A stretch of 64,000 bases of DNA from NCBI RefSeq assembly GCF_019649055.1, contig NW_026570244.1, positions 1 to 64,000 of the forward strand, given 5' to 3'. The translations under genes were made by a program, and so were the position numbers. The DNA comes from Paramacrobiotus metropolitanus (lineage: Eukaryota; Tardigrada; Eutardigrada; Parachela; Macrobiotidae). Below are positions 46,857 to 58,262 of this stretch, piece after piece. The stretch's first letter is position 1. Each line of letters starts with the position of its first letter. The notes beneath the pieces were generated by a model, which saw only the letters and a program-made list of their open reading frames with translations, was not told the origin of the DNA and did no database searches.

Positions 46857-47793
46857 CAGAGGGTTATTCAGCCAAGTGTGGACACTTTTTGGAAAATTTC
46901 TCCTTAGCCGTCGCAGGCTCATTTTACTATTTTAAAAATTTTATCAGGTAAGCCACAACATCCAAGCATACTTTGAATTTAACCGGGTCCCGATTCCCTC
47001 ATCCTGTAGCTTAGGAAAAAATTAAGTTTGTTAACCCCATGTTGGCAACAGTTGACCAGTTCAGCTATAGAAAATGGATTCCCTTTATTCAAAATTTATC
47101 TAAAATTTGGATTTCCGCCATAACCCGTTGAAAACCTGTCGGGGGTTTCGAACTATCCTTTTTCTGAAGGAATTACTGGTTTTTCTCGATTGGGAAGCTG
47201 CATCCTTGTTTTCTCAGCAGTGCTCCCGGGAACACGTCTCGGGTTCTGGATGACTTCTTCTTCCGTGCCAGGTTTGATCCGTGGAGCGTCTTTCTCGACC
47301 AATGAACATTGCAAACGGTAGAAAAAGACTTGTTTCACAATATTAGTTTATGGAGGGACGGAAAGGATAGCTATAGTTTCGTGCATAAGAGCTCGCGCAT
47401 TGAGCATGGCTCTTGCGGGTCTCTTCCTGTTTTTGCGTTTTTTCCAACCGTCCTACCACAAGAACCCGCAATAATATGAAATCGTTTTTGCTATAAAAAA
47501 TATTCGGATCGCCGTTTTTAACAATTAAAACCATCCAGATTTGAAAAACAGACGATCCTCTTAAGGCCAGATGATCAAAAGCCAAATTTTGACTGGTCAA
47601 GGGGTAGAAGTCGGAGTCTTTTGGTCAACAGCCACTATGGCGAGCATTTTACGATGGATTTTCACCAAAATTTGCAAAAAGCATTCAGACTAGTTAGTCG
47701 TTGTACTGAGATGCTTATAACGTCATTTCTTTTAAAATGAAATTTGAAAGGAATTCTTTTCGAAGTGTCCACACTTGGCTGAATAACCCTCTG
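46857..47793. mobile_element. Tc1/mariner-like TIR element with TA target
   Basis: CAGAGGGTTATTCAGCCAAG at the left and its complement at the right form a perfect 31-bp TIR, flanked by TA on both sides (46855-46856 and 47794-47795). The 937-bp interior has only short frames (such as 47343-47600 on -), so it is non-autonomous. The TA duplication supports the Tc1/mariner group. Confidence 0.82.
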
Positions 47794-47832
47794 TACTTTT
47801 GTGTTTCTGAAGTCGATGGATAATTGTATTGG

Positions 47833-47881
47833 CAGTGGGAAGCAGCGGGAGCGCGTTGCGCGCTCCCGCTGCTTCCCACTG
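47833..47881. repeat. 23-bp perfect GC-rich palindrome, 3-nt loop
   Basis: CAGTGGGAAGCAGCGGGAGC at the left is exactly mirrored at 47859-47881, with TTG between. It begins 40 nt after the end of the Tc1-like element. Confidence 0.95.
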
Positions 47882-48384
47882 CTCAAGGTCAGACCTTGTC
47901 GCGGCCCCGATCGATACTGCTAGCGCAACGGGTTTCCCTGTGCAACACGAGACGTTTTAACAGTTCAGCGAGATGTCGTTTCAACAAACTGTCGGGTCAT
48001 CATTTCGTCGGTCAGCAGAAAGTCGCCAGCAAGTTGTCAGTCAGCCGGATATCGTCAGCCAGTTGTCGGTGTGCCGAAAATGGCAGTAAATGAAACCGCC
48101 GTTTTTGCTAGCCTTATACAGTATCCGGAAGCATGAGGTGTCGCTAAATTGCTTGTGTTCATAAAAGGGGAAAAATGGCAGAAAATACATAAAAATGGAT
48201 TAATCAGGGTCAGAGACACTAATATTCCAGCATGAAATCCACATTTTTATAGCTAGTTGCCATCACAGGCGGTTGCAGTATATACCAAGGCTGAAAAATC
48301 ATAACAATTATCTTCACACTGACAGACATAACAATGATACAACACTGATAGACATGATGTAACTGCAACAACGATATTTTGATA

Positions 48385-48566
48385 AAAGTCGCCTGCGTTA
48401 ACCGTTCTTTCTTGGTCTTGTCGGAGCGGGCACAGAACGTGTGTCCCCTCCGATGTGTTGTAGCTAAGCTATTAGTGCTGCTGTTCATGCCGATCAATGT
48501 GGATTGACTGCTGCGTGTGCCGGGACTGCGGGAGCGATATACCGGCCCGAGTCGGAATTGCCGCAT
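48385..48566 (-). pseudogene. Degenerate Ig-like domain 2 exon fragment
   Basis: The minus frame ends FCARSDKTKKERLTQATFI, aligning with CWARSDPTKEEWFTQSAFL of the copies at 53.5, 54.9 and 61.3 kb, and QSTLIG aligns with QATLTI. A TAA interrupts upstream, around 48568. With the Ig1-like piece at 49.85-50.23 kb it keeps the expected gene order on this strand. Confidence 0.55.
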
Positions 48567-49056
48567 TGATTACAAGGCTTGAATGAGACCGTACTTATCG
48601 ATCGATGCCCGAACCCAGTTCCTTTTGGCCAACCAGAAAGTTGAAAGTTTTTTGGGCCAAAACGATTTCTTTAACCTCCATCCTTTCATTTCTGATGTCA
48701 GCTTTATATTTGTTTTATGCTGTAATGATAAATTTCTTATATTTTTGATCTGATGACTCTACTGGTTTTGAAAACTCTAGACCGGTTCTGAAAACTCCAG
48801 ACTTTTCAAAACCAGTGGATTCATCAGAAAACATAAAAAGACAGATCTGTTTAAGGAAATGCCGATCTACTGCATTCGTTTAAAATTGTTTAGAAGATCA
48901 AGAAAAGACACTGATTGTATGCAGAGCACCGGATTCCGATTTCTGTCACACACTCGTGCTAAACTTATCGTGCTTTTTGCAAAAAGCACGATAGATTTAC
49001 TGCCAGTCTGTGACCGGAACCGGAAGATATGGAACTTAACTTGGTCAACCCTGCAC

Positions 49057-49262
49057 AGCTCCTGGCGTCAACGGGTCCGGGAAGCGGGGCGGTCCGCCGG
49101 AGATGGACAACCGGATGGACATGGGGCTGGGCGGGATGCACGCGCCCCCGGGGGACGGCTTCGGGATGGGGGACATCAAGGTGGAGGATGCCGACGGGGA
49201 GGGCAGCGAGATGCTGCACGATATGCCCGGCGGGATGCACGAAACCATATGGACACCGGCGG
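49057..49262 (+). pseudogene. Displaced copy of the HMG-gene acidic/Met-Gly tail
   Basis: From AACGGGTCCGGGA onward it matches 37575-37769 with few changes and keeps GGMHAPPGDGFGMGDIKVED, but has no HMG box or acceptor. A half copy of the foldback family follows at 49310-49490. Confidence 0.8.
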
Positions 49263-49849
49263 CAAATATCTTCGACCTTAAGGGATTCGGCCCGGTACAT
49301 AGCATCCAAACACTTTTTTGGGTTGCTTTTGGACATTGTGTAGCCAGATTATTTGTTACACAGGCGTGAAATCCGTTTTTGCGCGCAAAATCCGGTTCGG
49401 GAGTAATGTCTATTAGAAATTTCCAGAAAGTTTAAATGCATTGAGGTGTACCAAAAGTCTCATTATGGACCGATCTTGCACGTCCAGTAAATGGAAATTA
49501 TTATAAAGATTGGTTCGGTGTGGAAACGGTGTAAAAACGATCGCACCGAGAAACGTAAGCTGACCGGTCTGGTGAAATAGGTACGCCGTATTGTGACTGG
49601 GTACTATCGCCTGTATTGAACACGGACGGCAGCCGTACAAAACGGTCAATGCCCGCATAGTAGTCTGCTGAGAGCCAAGTGCGGTCTGCACCTGACCATC
49701 GAAATTCGTCTATTACTGTTTCAAAGCCCCCGAAAATTTCATAAGTATTTTCGAATTTAAATTTTATGCTGCAGTACTAGTGTCCTTGTACCGAATTGTC
49801 CCGTGACTTTATCCGTCAGATAATGTCACGGGCGGCTAATTTCAACCGG

Positions 49850-50235
49850 ACTGGGCGGACTGAAAGATTATTCACCGCTACGGAAGCGGGATCCGGCAGC
49901 CGGCGGCCGGCGGCAACGGCAACATGGGCTGGCACGGTTGGCGTAAACACCTGGCACAGTTCCGCTGCACATGCTTGAGCAGCATCACGCAGCCACTTGG
50001 CCGGTGCGCATGGGGGTACGTGTGATGGCGTCCACCCACGCGAGAGTCTGGTTCCCGTAGCGATCTGAAGAGCACATGGTTTTGTATCCACCAAACGGTG
50101 GCGCCCGCGGCGTCCGACCGCCAGCTCCACGGTGTCGCTCACGAACGGACGCTACATCTGGGTCAATGGATGGGCTCCGGGTTGGCGACTAATTCCGGCA
50201 TATAACTTGAACGTGGGGATTAAGGCGGCGCGGGC
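49850..50235 (-). pseudogene. Degenerate Ig-like domain 1 exon
   Basis: The minus strand carries CGTTCGT..GCGACACCGT, GGCGCCACCGTTTGGTGGAT and GGTGGACGCCATCACAC, aligning with the Ig1 exon at 60640-60890. The reading (RPFVSDTVEL ... ATVWWIQNHVLF) needs a frame change. Most conserved Cys positions are out of register. Confidence 0.5.
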
Positions 50236-51287
50236 TGAACACCGTGTCACTTAATCGGCTGTTTCATATACTGTTTACACCACTGTAATCCAATACGTCA
50301 GTTATTTATTGTACTATTATGCTACAGCTGTTGCCATAACCCGTTCCGGTGCGGTGTTGAGTCATTACCAGCACTAGAAACTTGATAATTATTATTATTA
50401 TTACGGCACAAGAGCAGACAGCCTCGAAGGGACTTCAAGTCTGGTCAAACAAAAACAATTTTCAGATAACAAAAACATTTACTACAGCTTACCAGATTGG
50501 AGTAGAAATTTGAAAGAAGGTACAGAACTAGCTTCGAGAATTTTACGATTAACACAGCAAGAATTTTATCAAGAAGACGCTTTAGTCGCACACGTGGCAC
50601 TGTGTCCGGCGATGATCGGGATTTAAAATGATTTTTTAATGATTTTGCAGTACAGGGTTCCTTTACTTTGTATAATGCACAGGGAGTACAGTTCAGTGTC
50701 TAATTAATTATCAATTAATTGAATTTAGTGCCTTCTATAACGGGCGGGCCCTTATGCATACTTCCGGTTAGCAGGATCGAAAACAGAACACTGAGAATAA
50801 AAGCATATTAGTGCAGTCTTACGTCATCGTCGTAAGTTGGAGGCAAACAGGGTGAAAGGAAATTCGACAGCTAAGGTCAGAAATGAGACATTAAGTAGGG
50901 GCACGTACAGACGAACACCGGAAGTTGAAGTAATCGTGCACTTGATAATTCGGAATTATCAAGCGCACGACTATTTACGTTGTTTATTAATTCGTGCAGT
51001 GACCTGTACTGCATAAGCACCCTTCTGTGTACATATTTAGCGATACAGTGTTCTCTGTAATTACCGTATATAAATCGCGGATGCACGAAGGTGGTGTTTC
51101 GTAAGTGCCTAAATCGACTGCAACGTCTCGTAAAATTTTTAACAGTTTGCGATAAATTTTTACTGATTATTAATTTTAATTTATTATTATATTTTATCTA
51201 CTGTGCTTATTATTTTGTCTGTTAGTTTTATGTTTCTACTGTAGAAATATAATACTACTAGACAAAATAATACATAAGGTTCTGCAT
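50236..51287. other. Intergenic, nothing firm
   Basis: A short hairpin (CGTGCACTTGATAATT with AATTATCAAGCGCACG, 50934-50968) is the only structure. Frames are short. Confidence 0.5.
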
Positions 51288-51644
51288 ATGGTTCGAAACG
51301 GTGACCACTTTAAAATTGCGCTATTCTTCGCTTTCCTCCTTACTTCGGCGGCAGCAATGTCGGCGATCAAAATCCCAGATGGAAATGCAAGCAGGCGCCA
51401 GTGGCGCCTGTTTGAAGCTGCGGAGAAAGAGCGAAGTTTTCGAGATTAATGTTCGTCAGTTGCCGATCTTACCAACAATAATTTGGAAAACTTCATTGCC
51501 GCATCGAATTATTTGGGGATTCTTTCCATCGTATCCAGTACTATATCCACCGCTGTGGGAACGGTTGTCTCCTGCGCGTTTCCTTACTTTTTGTACCTTA
51601 AAGGACGGAAATTTGCGCAAAAGCGGGGGCGAGGCCTGCTCTGA
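51288..51644 (+). pseudogene. Small signal-peptide/TM protein ORF with one in-frame TAA
   Basis: ATG 51288 opens MVRNGDHFKIALFFAFLLTS, a signal peptide. The frame meets TAA at 51447-51449 after 53 codons, then stays open in the same frame to TGA 51642-51644. The second part has a hydrophobic stretch (LGILSIVSSTISTAVGTVVS) and a basic tail, FAQKRGRGLL, typical of a type I membrane protein. Both halves make sense together (118 codons), so this is a gene with one nonsense change, or a readthrough candidate. No family is recognised. Confidence 0.5.
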
Positions 51645-53270
51645 GAGGTTTGATTACTTAATTTGGTCTTTCACCATGGCAACGTATGATATGTAACCAC
51701 ATTAAGAATAACCTTCAACGTTACATTATTAATATTGCACATTCGGCAAAGAAAATTTTATGTTTTTCACAGGTTTTTTGCCCACCAGCGCTGGGAAAAG
51801 GAAGCAGACAGGGATGGCTTATTGGCCACCAGTTAGTCGTCGTCAACCTTGTAATTTTCCTGGGTAGCTTACAGAATTGCTTAGGCAACAAAAAATATAT
51901 CAGTTGTGTGTTGCTTCAGATATCAGGGAGACAAAATAGGGTAACTTACTTTTGGAGCGTCCTTTATGTTATAATACACGTACGTATAAAACTTTTATTT
52001 ACAGGCCTAGGCAAATATGTAAGTATCTGTATACTCAGTGTTGATGGCGAACTTACCAGTTTTGAGACTGTCATACTTTTATTTCCTTCCTCCAACACGG
52101 TTTTTAGTGGGCGATATTTTGCTATTGCCGCACAAGGATCAACGCCGACAAATTTTGTCCATTTTAACGCGCTCGACTGAAACAACCAAATTATAAAATG
52201 TTGTGCGCACATCAACGGTTTTTACTCAATCTTATTAAAATCTTTCGACTGCAAGTGCTTTTCCTAGAATATTTGGGGAGTAAGCAAAAGTAAAGCTGAC
52301 GTAAACGTATATTATGATTTCGGTATTTTATATAACAGGTAATTTTTTTTTAAATTAACAATTATTTCAAAAATGCTTTATGTAGGTAGACTGCAGTCAC
52401 TGCACGCATAAACATACAGATACACGCCAAGTATACCAGCGTAGCAGCAAGCGTGAATACAGTATTCGTACAGAAGTTTACGCAGGTAAGTGTGTTAAAT
52501 TTTATTTCAGAAATATAGCCTAGAAAACTACGAAAAAGGCAGCTGAGGAAAAACCGCTGACTATATTAAGAAAAAGATCAATACTACGCGCCGCCTCCCC
52601 ACAGTCTGGAGATCTCTCTAACCAGAAAAATTTTTAAAAAATGTGATACCACAGTCACATCTGCCGTCGTCGTTGTTGCCGTTGTCGGCACATTGGTAAA
52701 ATAACGGTAGGGTTTAAGACTGTTAACCACACGGACTGTGCGTTCGCGTAAGAATTGTGTAAGTTTATCGGGCTGTTCGATTTTAGTAGGACCACTCCTC
52801 TAACATCTAAACATCTGCTAATTAATTCTTCGCTTAATTGACAACCAGCACATGGCCAATGAGGTGTGATTTGGTCGCGAAATTTGTTCTGGAAGCTTAA
52901 ATTTGCCTACATATACTGGTGCCAAAAATATGAGACAGTTGGTCCATACCCTCTCCTTGGAAAAATTACACGAACTTTTAGTTTGATTTTTGTCGGCTGC
53001 TGCATTCGTTTAATATTACAATAATAATCCTTAATTCAATGTGGCTGACAGAGTTTAGCCATTTTCTGTACGCAGTATCCAAAATTCCGTTCAAAAAATG
53101 TCTCCTCTGGTTATTATTTATAAAATATCTCCTCTTATTATTAGTTCATTCATTCATAATTTACTGAATACATGCTCGGCACATTGTTAACAAGTGCGTG
53201 TACATTATTCATGCGGCCGAAAAATACACCAGCGTTCTAGAAATTTTCCGGACATTAGGAACCTAGGAGA
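51645..53270. other. Spacer without supported genes
   Basis: A 164-aa plus frame at 51686-52180 opens from a non-conserved start and has no domain; I do not trust it. 52600-53260 is AT-rich. Confidence 0.4.
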
Positions 53271-53790
53271 CCGACGTTATGGCAATTGGGCGGTAAATCA
53301 CAGTAATATTGCACCTTATTTTGGTGAGAGCGTATTGGCATGTTCACCTTAAGATAGGTCATAAAATGATGATGAAATGGTAAATAAAAATTCCCGATCG
53401 TTATGCTGGGCCGTTCAATATAAAGATAGGTACATTGCGCTCGAGACTGTGCGGACGCTGTTAATTACGTTCGAAAGACGTGCTAAGTCAGGTAAAACTA
53501 AGGAACGCCGACTGCGTGAACCATTCCTCCTTGGTCGGGTCGGAGCGGGCCCAGCACTCCACCTCACTGCCGGCGTGCTCCTTCGGCCAGGTGACGAGGA
53601 TGGTCAGTGTTGACTGACAGTAGGTCTCTTCGTTGGCCGGCACGACGTTCTCCGCGTGCGTCGACGACGGCGTGCTTCGTTCGACATTCGACTGGAGGCA
53701 GAACATGGCGTTGAAGTAGTGTCCGGGCGGAACGCTGAGGTAGTTGTCGTGGTATTTCCAGATAAAGTGTTCCCTGATGCGCCTATGCGC
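53270..53790 (-). pseudogene. Inverted copy of Ig-like domain 2 exon plus 3' flank
   Basis: The minus frame from about 53780 reads EHFIWKYHDNYLSVPPGHYF, then MFCLQSNVERSTPSSTHAEN and WPKEHAGSEVECWARSD, ending at a stop about 53488. The flank down to 53270 is the inverse of 61400-61600 (poly-A-signal region). A CGCATAG acceptor-like site precedes it. The exon itself is open, but no partner exon is found on this strand. Confidence 0.65.
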
Positions 53791-54156
53791 AATTACTATA
53801 ATGTAGAAACAAAGCTACGTACCTGTATTTTCGAAAGCATAGTGGCCGGCATATGTGGTTGCCCATGCGTCATGGCGCCTCGAATACAAGGTACACTTAC
53901 CTTGCAGTGTAACCACGCGTGTCTATACGTTGAGTGAGCGCATGAACGGCATACAGTGCCGCACAACTCACACTCTTTTGGATAGATAACCTAGGGAATT
54001 GTCAAAGTTGTAGTGTTGTTCTGGGTTGATATTCATCTGACGTGCCACAAGTCTGCTGGACTCCAACGACGAGAAGTACACATTCTGCCAAATTACAGTA
54101 TTCGCCACTCTACGACAGAAAAAGACACAATAGCTGGTTGATACACAAGACTAGAA

Positions 54157-55047
54157 ATGGCTCTACAGTTCGTGTTAGGCCCTGTACTGGCTACCCTATG
54201 TGTTCCGCAGCTGTGTCTCTCCTGTCCATCCCGAGGAGTAGGCGAATATGAAAAAATCCGTCGTAACATGGAAGAACAAGAAAAGTTGTGAACGAAGATA
54301 ACAAATGTTTGCGGAAATTTCACTTGTAAGTACGACAGCTCTTTATCCGCGATACCTTGCGAAGTTACCGTAAGGCGCACGCACTGGGCAAGTATACAAA
54401 CCTGCATTTTGCATTTCCGTGCATTAACGTAAGTGCTGTATGCCCACTTGTGCGGGTTTGCGCGATGCGGTAAATGCAGATTTGACTCTGAAATGCTCTT
54501 AATTTTCATCAGCGAAAATCTCTGTAAGCGGTCAGCGGCCAGTTATAAAAACGTTACCAGTGATCCTGGTATACTCGTATTACACGAATTCCCTCTGATA
54601 TGAATAATGAACGCTGTAGACAAGCGATGCCGTGGAATCTGCATACCTTCCGCGACCTCTTCCATTTTTCCCTTATTTTGCTCACTTTAATATGTTTTCA
54701 TAATTTGCTCACTTTGGGTGAAAATTTCCGAACGAAACGAAGTTTGTCTGCCGGATCCCGCGCAGCACTTTTTCTGGCAGTACCACGGCAACTACGTGAG
54801 CATTCCGCGCGGTCACTACATGAACGCCATGTTCTGCTTACAGTTGAACATCCAACAAACCACGCCCTTGTCGACGCGCGGGGAGAACGTCGTGCTGGCC
54901 AACGGAGAGACCTACTGCCAGGCAACTCTGACCATCCTCGTCACCTGGCCGAAGGAGCACGCCGGCAGGGAGATCGAGTGCTGGGCCCGCTCCGACCCGA
55001 CCAAGGAGGAGTGGTTCACGCAGTCGGCGTTTCTTCGTTTCACCTGA
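54157..55047 (+). pseudogene. Partial copy of the two-Ig secreted gene
   Basis: 54157-54291 is a signal-exon homologue (MALQFVLGPVLATLCVPQLC), followed by sequence matching the 60.5-kb donor region. The Ig1 exon is missing. 54755-55047 is the Ig2 exon, open from QHFFWQYHGNYVSIPRGHYM to the stop, with the framework Cys and WARSDPTKEEWF. It is nearly identical to 61099-61380, so duplication was recent. Confidence 0.7.
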
Positions 55048-55049
55048 AC

Positions 55050-56080
55050 CAAGCCCCTCCCTCGCACGTCGTTAACAACGTCCGCACACTTCTCGAGCGT
55101 CCTGCAGTGTTTTGTATAAATAAAAATTCGATATATTCGATATATTGTGTTTCATGTACTTATATGTTTATTCATGTACTTATATGTTTATGTACGAATA
55201 AACTTCTAGACTTTGATCATCTGTGAAAGTATGCAAAAATCAGGTTTATTTCGGAATCCAGACTATCTGGAATGCGGTTTCTATATATCGGTTGATAGCC
55301 CTCATTTGAGGACAAAATAATTTTCATTTTCAGTAACGGAAAACTGTAGACAGACAGTTATTAGTTACTTGCAATAGCTGGTACTGTAATAATATCTAAT
55401 ATCATTGTGATATTATAATACGTATTTCGTTACCCGAAATAATTGTTAAAGTTAATAAGTAAGCACCTTTGAAAAAAACTTACATACTGAAAAATAAGAT
55501 ACCCTATATACCGGTAGCCAGCAAAAACCAAGAATTTATTCTAACACGGAATGTGTCTTTCAAACTTTAAAAAAAATTACCGAAAGCGAAATTACCGAAT
55601 TTGTTTTCAGCTGGGAAAATGTGCGCGCAGCGCGCATCGTTTATTGGATAAAATAAATTCCATGGATTTTTTTGCAGAAGCCAAGTTAAAATTATGTGCC
55701 AGTATGAACGAAGTTGAAACTATGAGGCAATGCATGGTAAACTCATTAAAATTCTAGAATTCTTGACACACTTTTTGACTTTTGTTATAATGCTTAAATC
55801 AGCCGTTGTTTGTTTTGGATCGCTAATTTCGTCTGATTACTTATTCTCCCGTCTTCGGAATGTTCAGCAGCCACCATTGAATAGCAATCAACGGAAAACA
55901 GGTATTCCCTGCTTACGTCAGGCAAAAATTGAAATGGGAAGGTTATTATATTATAGCATAAACTAAGAATTCGAATTGTAACTGTTCCAACCGTTAGCAT
56001 TTCGATAACCTGTAGCTCAGGTTGCAATGCATATCGATTGTTGTTACGATTGTTTGCTTGCTTGGGACTCCGGTCTAGAG
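55050..56080. other. AT-rich spacer
   Basis: There is a short tandem of CATGTACTTATATGTTTAT (55155-55195). No gene is supported. Confidence 0.45.
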
Positions 56081-56084
56081 GAGG

Positions 56085-56364
56085 CAAGGGAGAGAGAGAG
56101 AGAAAAGTGGAGCATGCAAACCTCCATTAAGAATTTACTGCGTCCTTCGCCGCCAACAAGGATACGCAGGTGACTACCGACTAGGCATTGCTTAGTTTCC
56201 CAACCTGTTAACCAGCGGCGGTGGTTCTACCATCGGTCCACACAGGTAGAACAAGGGCGCTATCCACTGGAAACCGAGAAACGGTCAAATAATGCACCGA
56301 TGGGGGAATCGAACCCCGGCTACGTCGTTAGATCCGCGTAGGCAGTACCACTGCACCACGGCGC
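56085..56364 (-). mobile_element. tRNA-derived SINE
   Basis: On the minus strand 56364-56293 folds like a tRNA: GCGCCGT acceptor against ACGGTGC-type 3' strand, a GCAG/CTGC D-arm, an A box (TGGTGCAGTGG) and a perfect B box (GGTTCGATTCC). The anticodon arm is irregular (bulged, 22 nt), which argues against a working tRNA. A non-tRNA body of about 200 nt follows, ending in a TCTCTCTC tract. Confidence 0.6.
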
Positions 56365-56419
56365 AATACGTTGAAATCATTTGAAAGATTTTGTCGCTGT
56401 ACGTCAGCCGCTTCTCTCC

Positions 56420-58262
56420 TCACACAGCGGTTGCTAAGCCCAACGTGTTATCCATATTGCAATTCATTAGCGCGTGGGATACGGCGCGATAACTGGGGAT
56501 ACAAGTAGAAAACATGCCTCGAAAAATTTTACTTGTGCCAAGTCGTCCATACCTAAAATGATCTGTACATGCTTTTACTGGGAACCAAAGAATCGAACAA
56601 AGTTCGTCAACCTTCTTCGTATTCACTGCGCCGGAAAACTGCCACATGCCGTGCAGGACATCCCTGATTGTCGTAAACATTAAGCTGATTAAAAAAACAA
56701 ATAAACTATTTAAAACCCGATCGAAGCTAGTTATTTGGCCAGTATCTGCGGACAGCACGGTCACCTTGAACGAGATGTTGGAACAATACTGCGACGCCCG
56801 GAAGGGGTTGTGGACAGTCCCGCCACCGGCGCGTTAACATGCACGCTGACCCCCGGGATGGGATGCTGCTGCAGCGCGTCATTCATTGCCTGTACTACTG
56901 CCCCTTTTTCAACGTGGGGGGCCCTGGTGGCGTTGGTGGTGAAGGCCACCGCGTAGTGGAAGATCCGCTGCTTGTCCGCTGTCTCTTCGGTCGTCACGAA
57001 CTGGATGTCGATGGCTTTTCGCACGAATTGTTCCGCTACAACACGGAGACAATTTATTATTTCCGTTGTGCCACGCAGATACTCTGGCGATATAATGTAT
57101 TACCAAGCACACTCTTCCAGCGAGCGAAAAGCAGCTTCAGTATTGCCTTTTCGGCCAAGTGGGCGGTGCTGGTCAAGATCACCGAGTGCCGGGTGGTGTT
57201 GATTACTGCAAGAAAATTAAACACCGTGGTCAATCAACAAACTGATTTTGTCGAAGGGAAGTCGTCCGGATATATTCCACCAAATTCGTGTACATGCACG
57301 AAAGCTTTACTTTTACTCCCAAAAACATTTTTGTTTTATTTTATGGCATCCTGTAGCCAGATGATTTATATACGCACATACATTGGGCGTATACCGTTTG
57401 TGCGCGCAAAATGCGGTTCGGGAGTTATGGTTGTAAGAAAATTCCAAACGGTTTATATACAGTACGTCCAGGTGCATCAAAAGTCTCATTATGGACCGAT
57501 CTTCTTTAATTTTGCACGTAAAGGCACTGAAGACTTAGTATGAAGATCACTTTTACACCGAACCCATGCAGCACCATTTGTTTCAAATCTTAATACGAAC
57601 AAAACTTTTAAAATTCATTTCAAAATGCGAAAAAGGTCAAAATAATGGTGGTTTTATGTAAGAACCATTTTCAGGCATATGTCCGTTTACACGCAAAATT
57701 TGAAGGAGATCGGTTCAGAACCAGGCTTTTGGTACACGAAATGCTTTTAAACTTTTTGGAATTTTCCAACAACCATAACTCCCGAACCGGATGTTGCGCG
57801 CACAAACGGTTTTCACGCCAGTGTATACAAATCATCTGGCTACAGAATGTCATAAAACAAAGCAAGAAACTGTTTGGGAGTGCGCGAAAGTAAAAGTCTT
57901 CGGGCATGTACACGAATTTGGTACCATGTATCTGGGCCACTTCCCTTAAAATTCCAGATCCCCCCGTAAGTAAAAAATGGAGATAACAGAAATTAAGGGA
58001 AGATTTAGATCCGCATGACCCGTTCCAAATAATTTCACACCGCCATGGTGCGCTCGTGACAAGGTCACGATAGTCCGCATATTGCAAATTAAGCTGATCC
58101 GATCAGGTGACGGCCACCTGAGTACCATGAACACATACCTGGTCTCTCTTTCCTGACGCGATAATCACCGGCGCTGGGTTGGCCATCGCTCATCCAGGGC
58201 ATGATCAGCACGCCCAATAGTAACACCATAACCACGGACGTTAACGCCCGCACAAACGGCAT
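56420..58262 (-). CDS. Secreted protein of unknown family (4 exons, 253 aa)
   Basis: Exons are 58139-58262 (124 nt), 57104-57205 (102 nt), 56765-57035 (271 nt) and 56420-56684 (265 nt), joined in phases 1, 1 and 2 with GTATGT, GTAATA and GTGACC donors and CAG/TAG acceptors. The start MPFVRALTSVVMVLLLGVLI is a strong signal peptide. Exon 2 gives a short amphipathic part. Exon 3 reads EQFVRKAIDIQFVTTEETAD, a segment alternating like beta strands, then a Pro/Ser-rich linker. If exon 3 is not spliced, it stops at TGA 56761-56763, giving a shorter 3-exon form. Exon 4 is supported only by an open frame and a good pyrimidine-rich acceptor. Intron 1 is 933 nt because it hosts a foldback element. Confidence 0.5.
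57254..57948. mobile_element. Foldback element, GCGCGCACAAACGG family, in intron 1
   Basis: The arms carry AAGGGAAGT...CACGAATT at the left and AATTTGGTACC...ACTTCCCTT at the right, plus inverse GCGCGCAAAATGCGG/GCGCGCACAAACGG blocks. The whole element sits in the first intron of the minus-strand secreted gene. Confidence 0.82.

Noticed and set aside
51686-52180. 164-aa plus frame
   Set aside because: No signal peptide, domain or codon pattern like the other genes; AT-rich and probably chance.
56293-56364. Functional tRNA gene
   Set aside because: A and B boxes and the T-arm are good, but the anticodon arm is 22 nt with a bulge and the 7th acceptor pair is T-T. A SINE head fits better.
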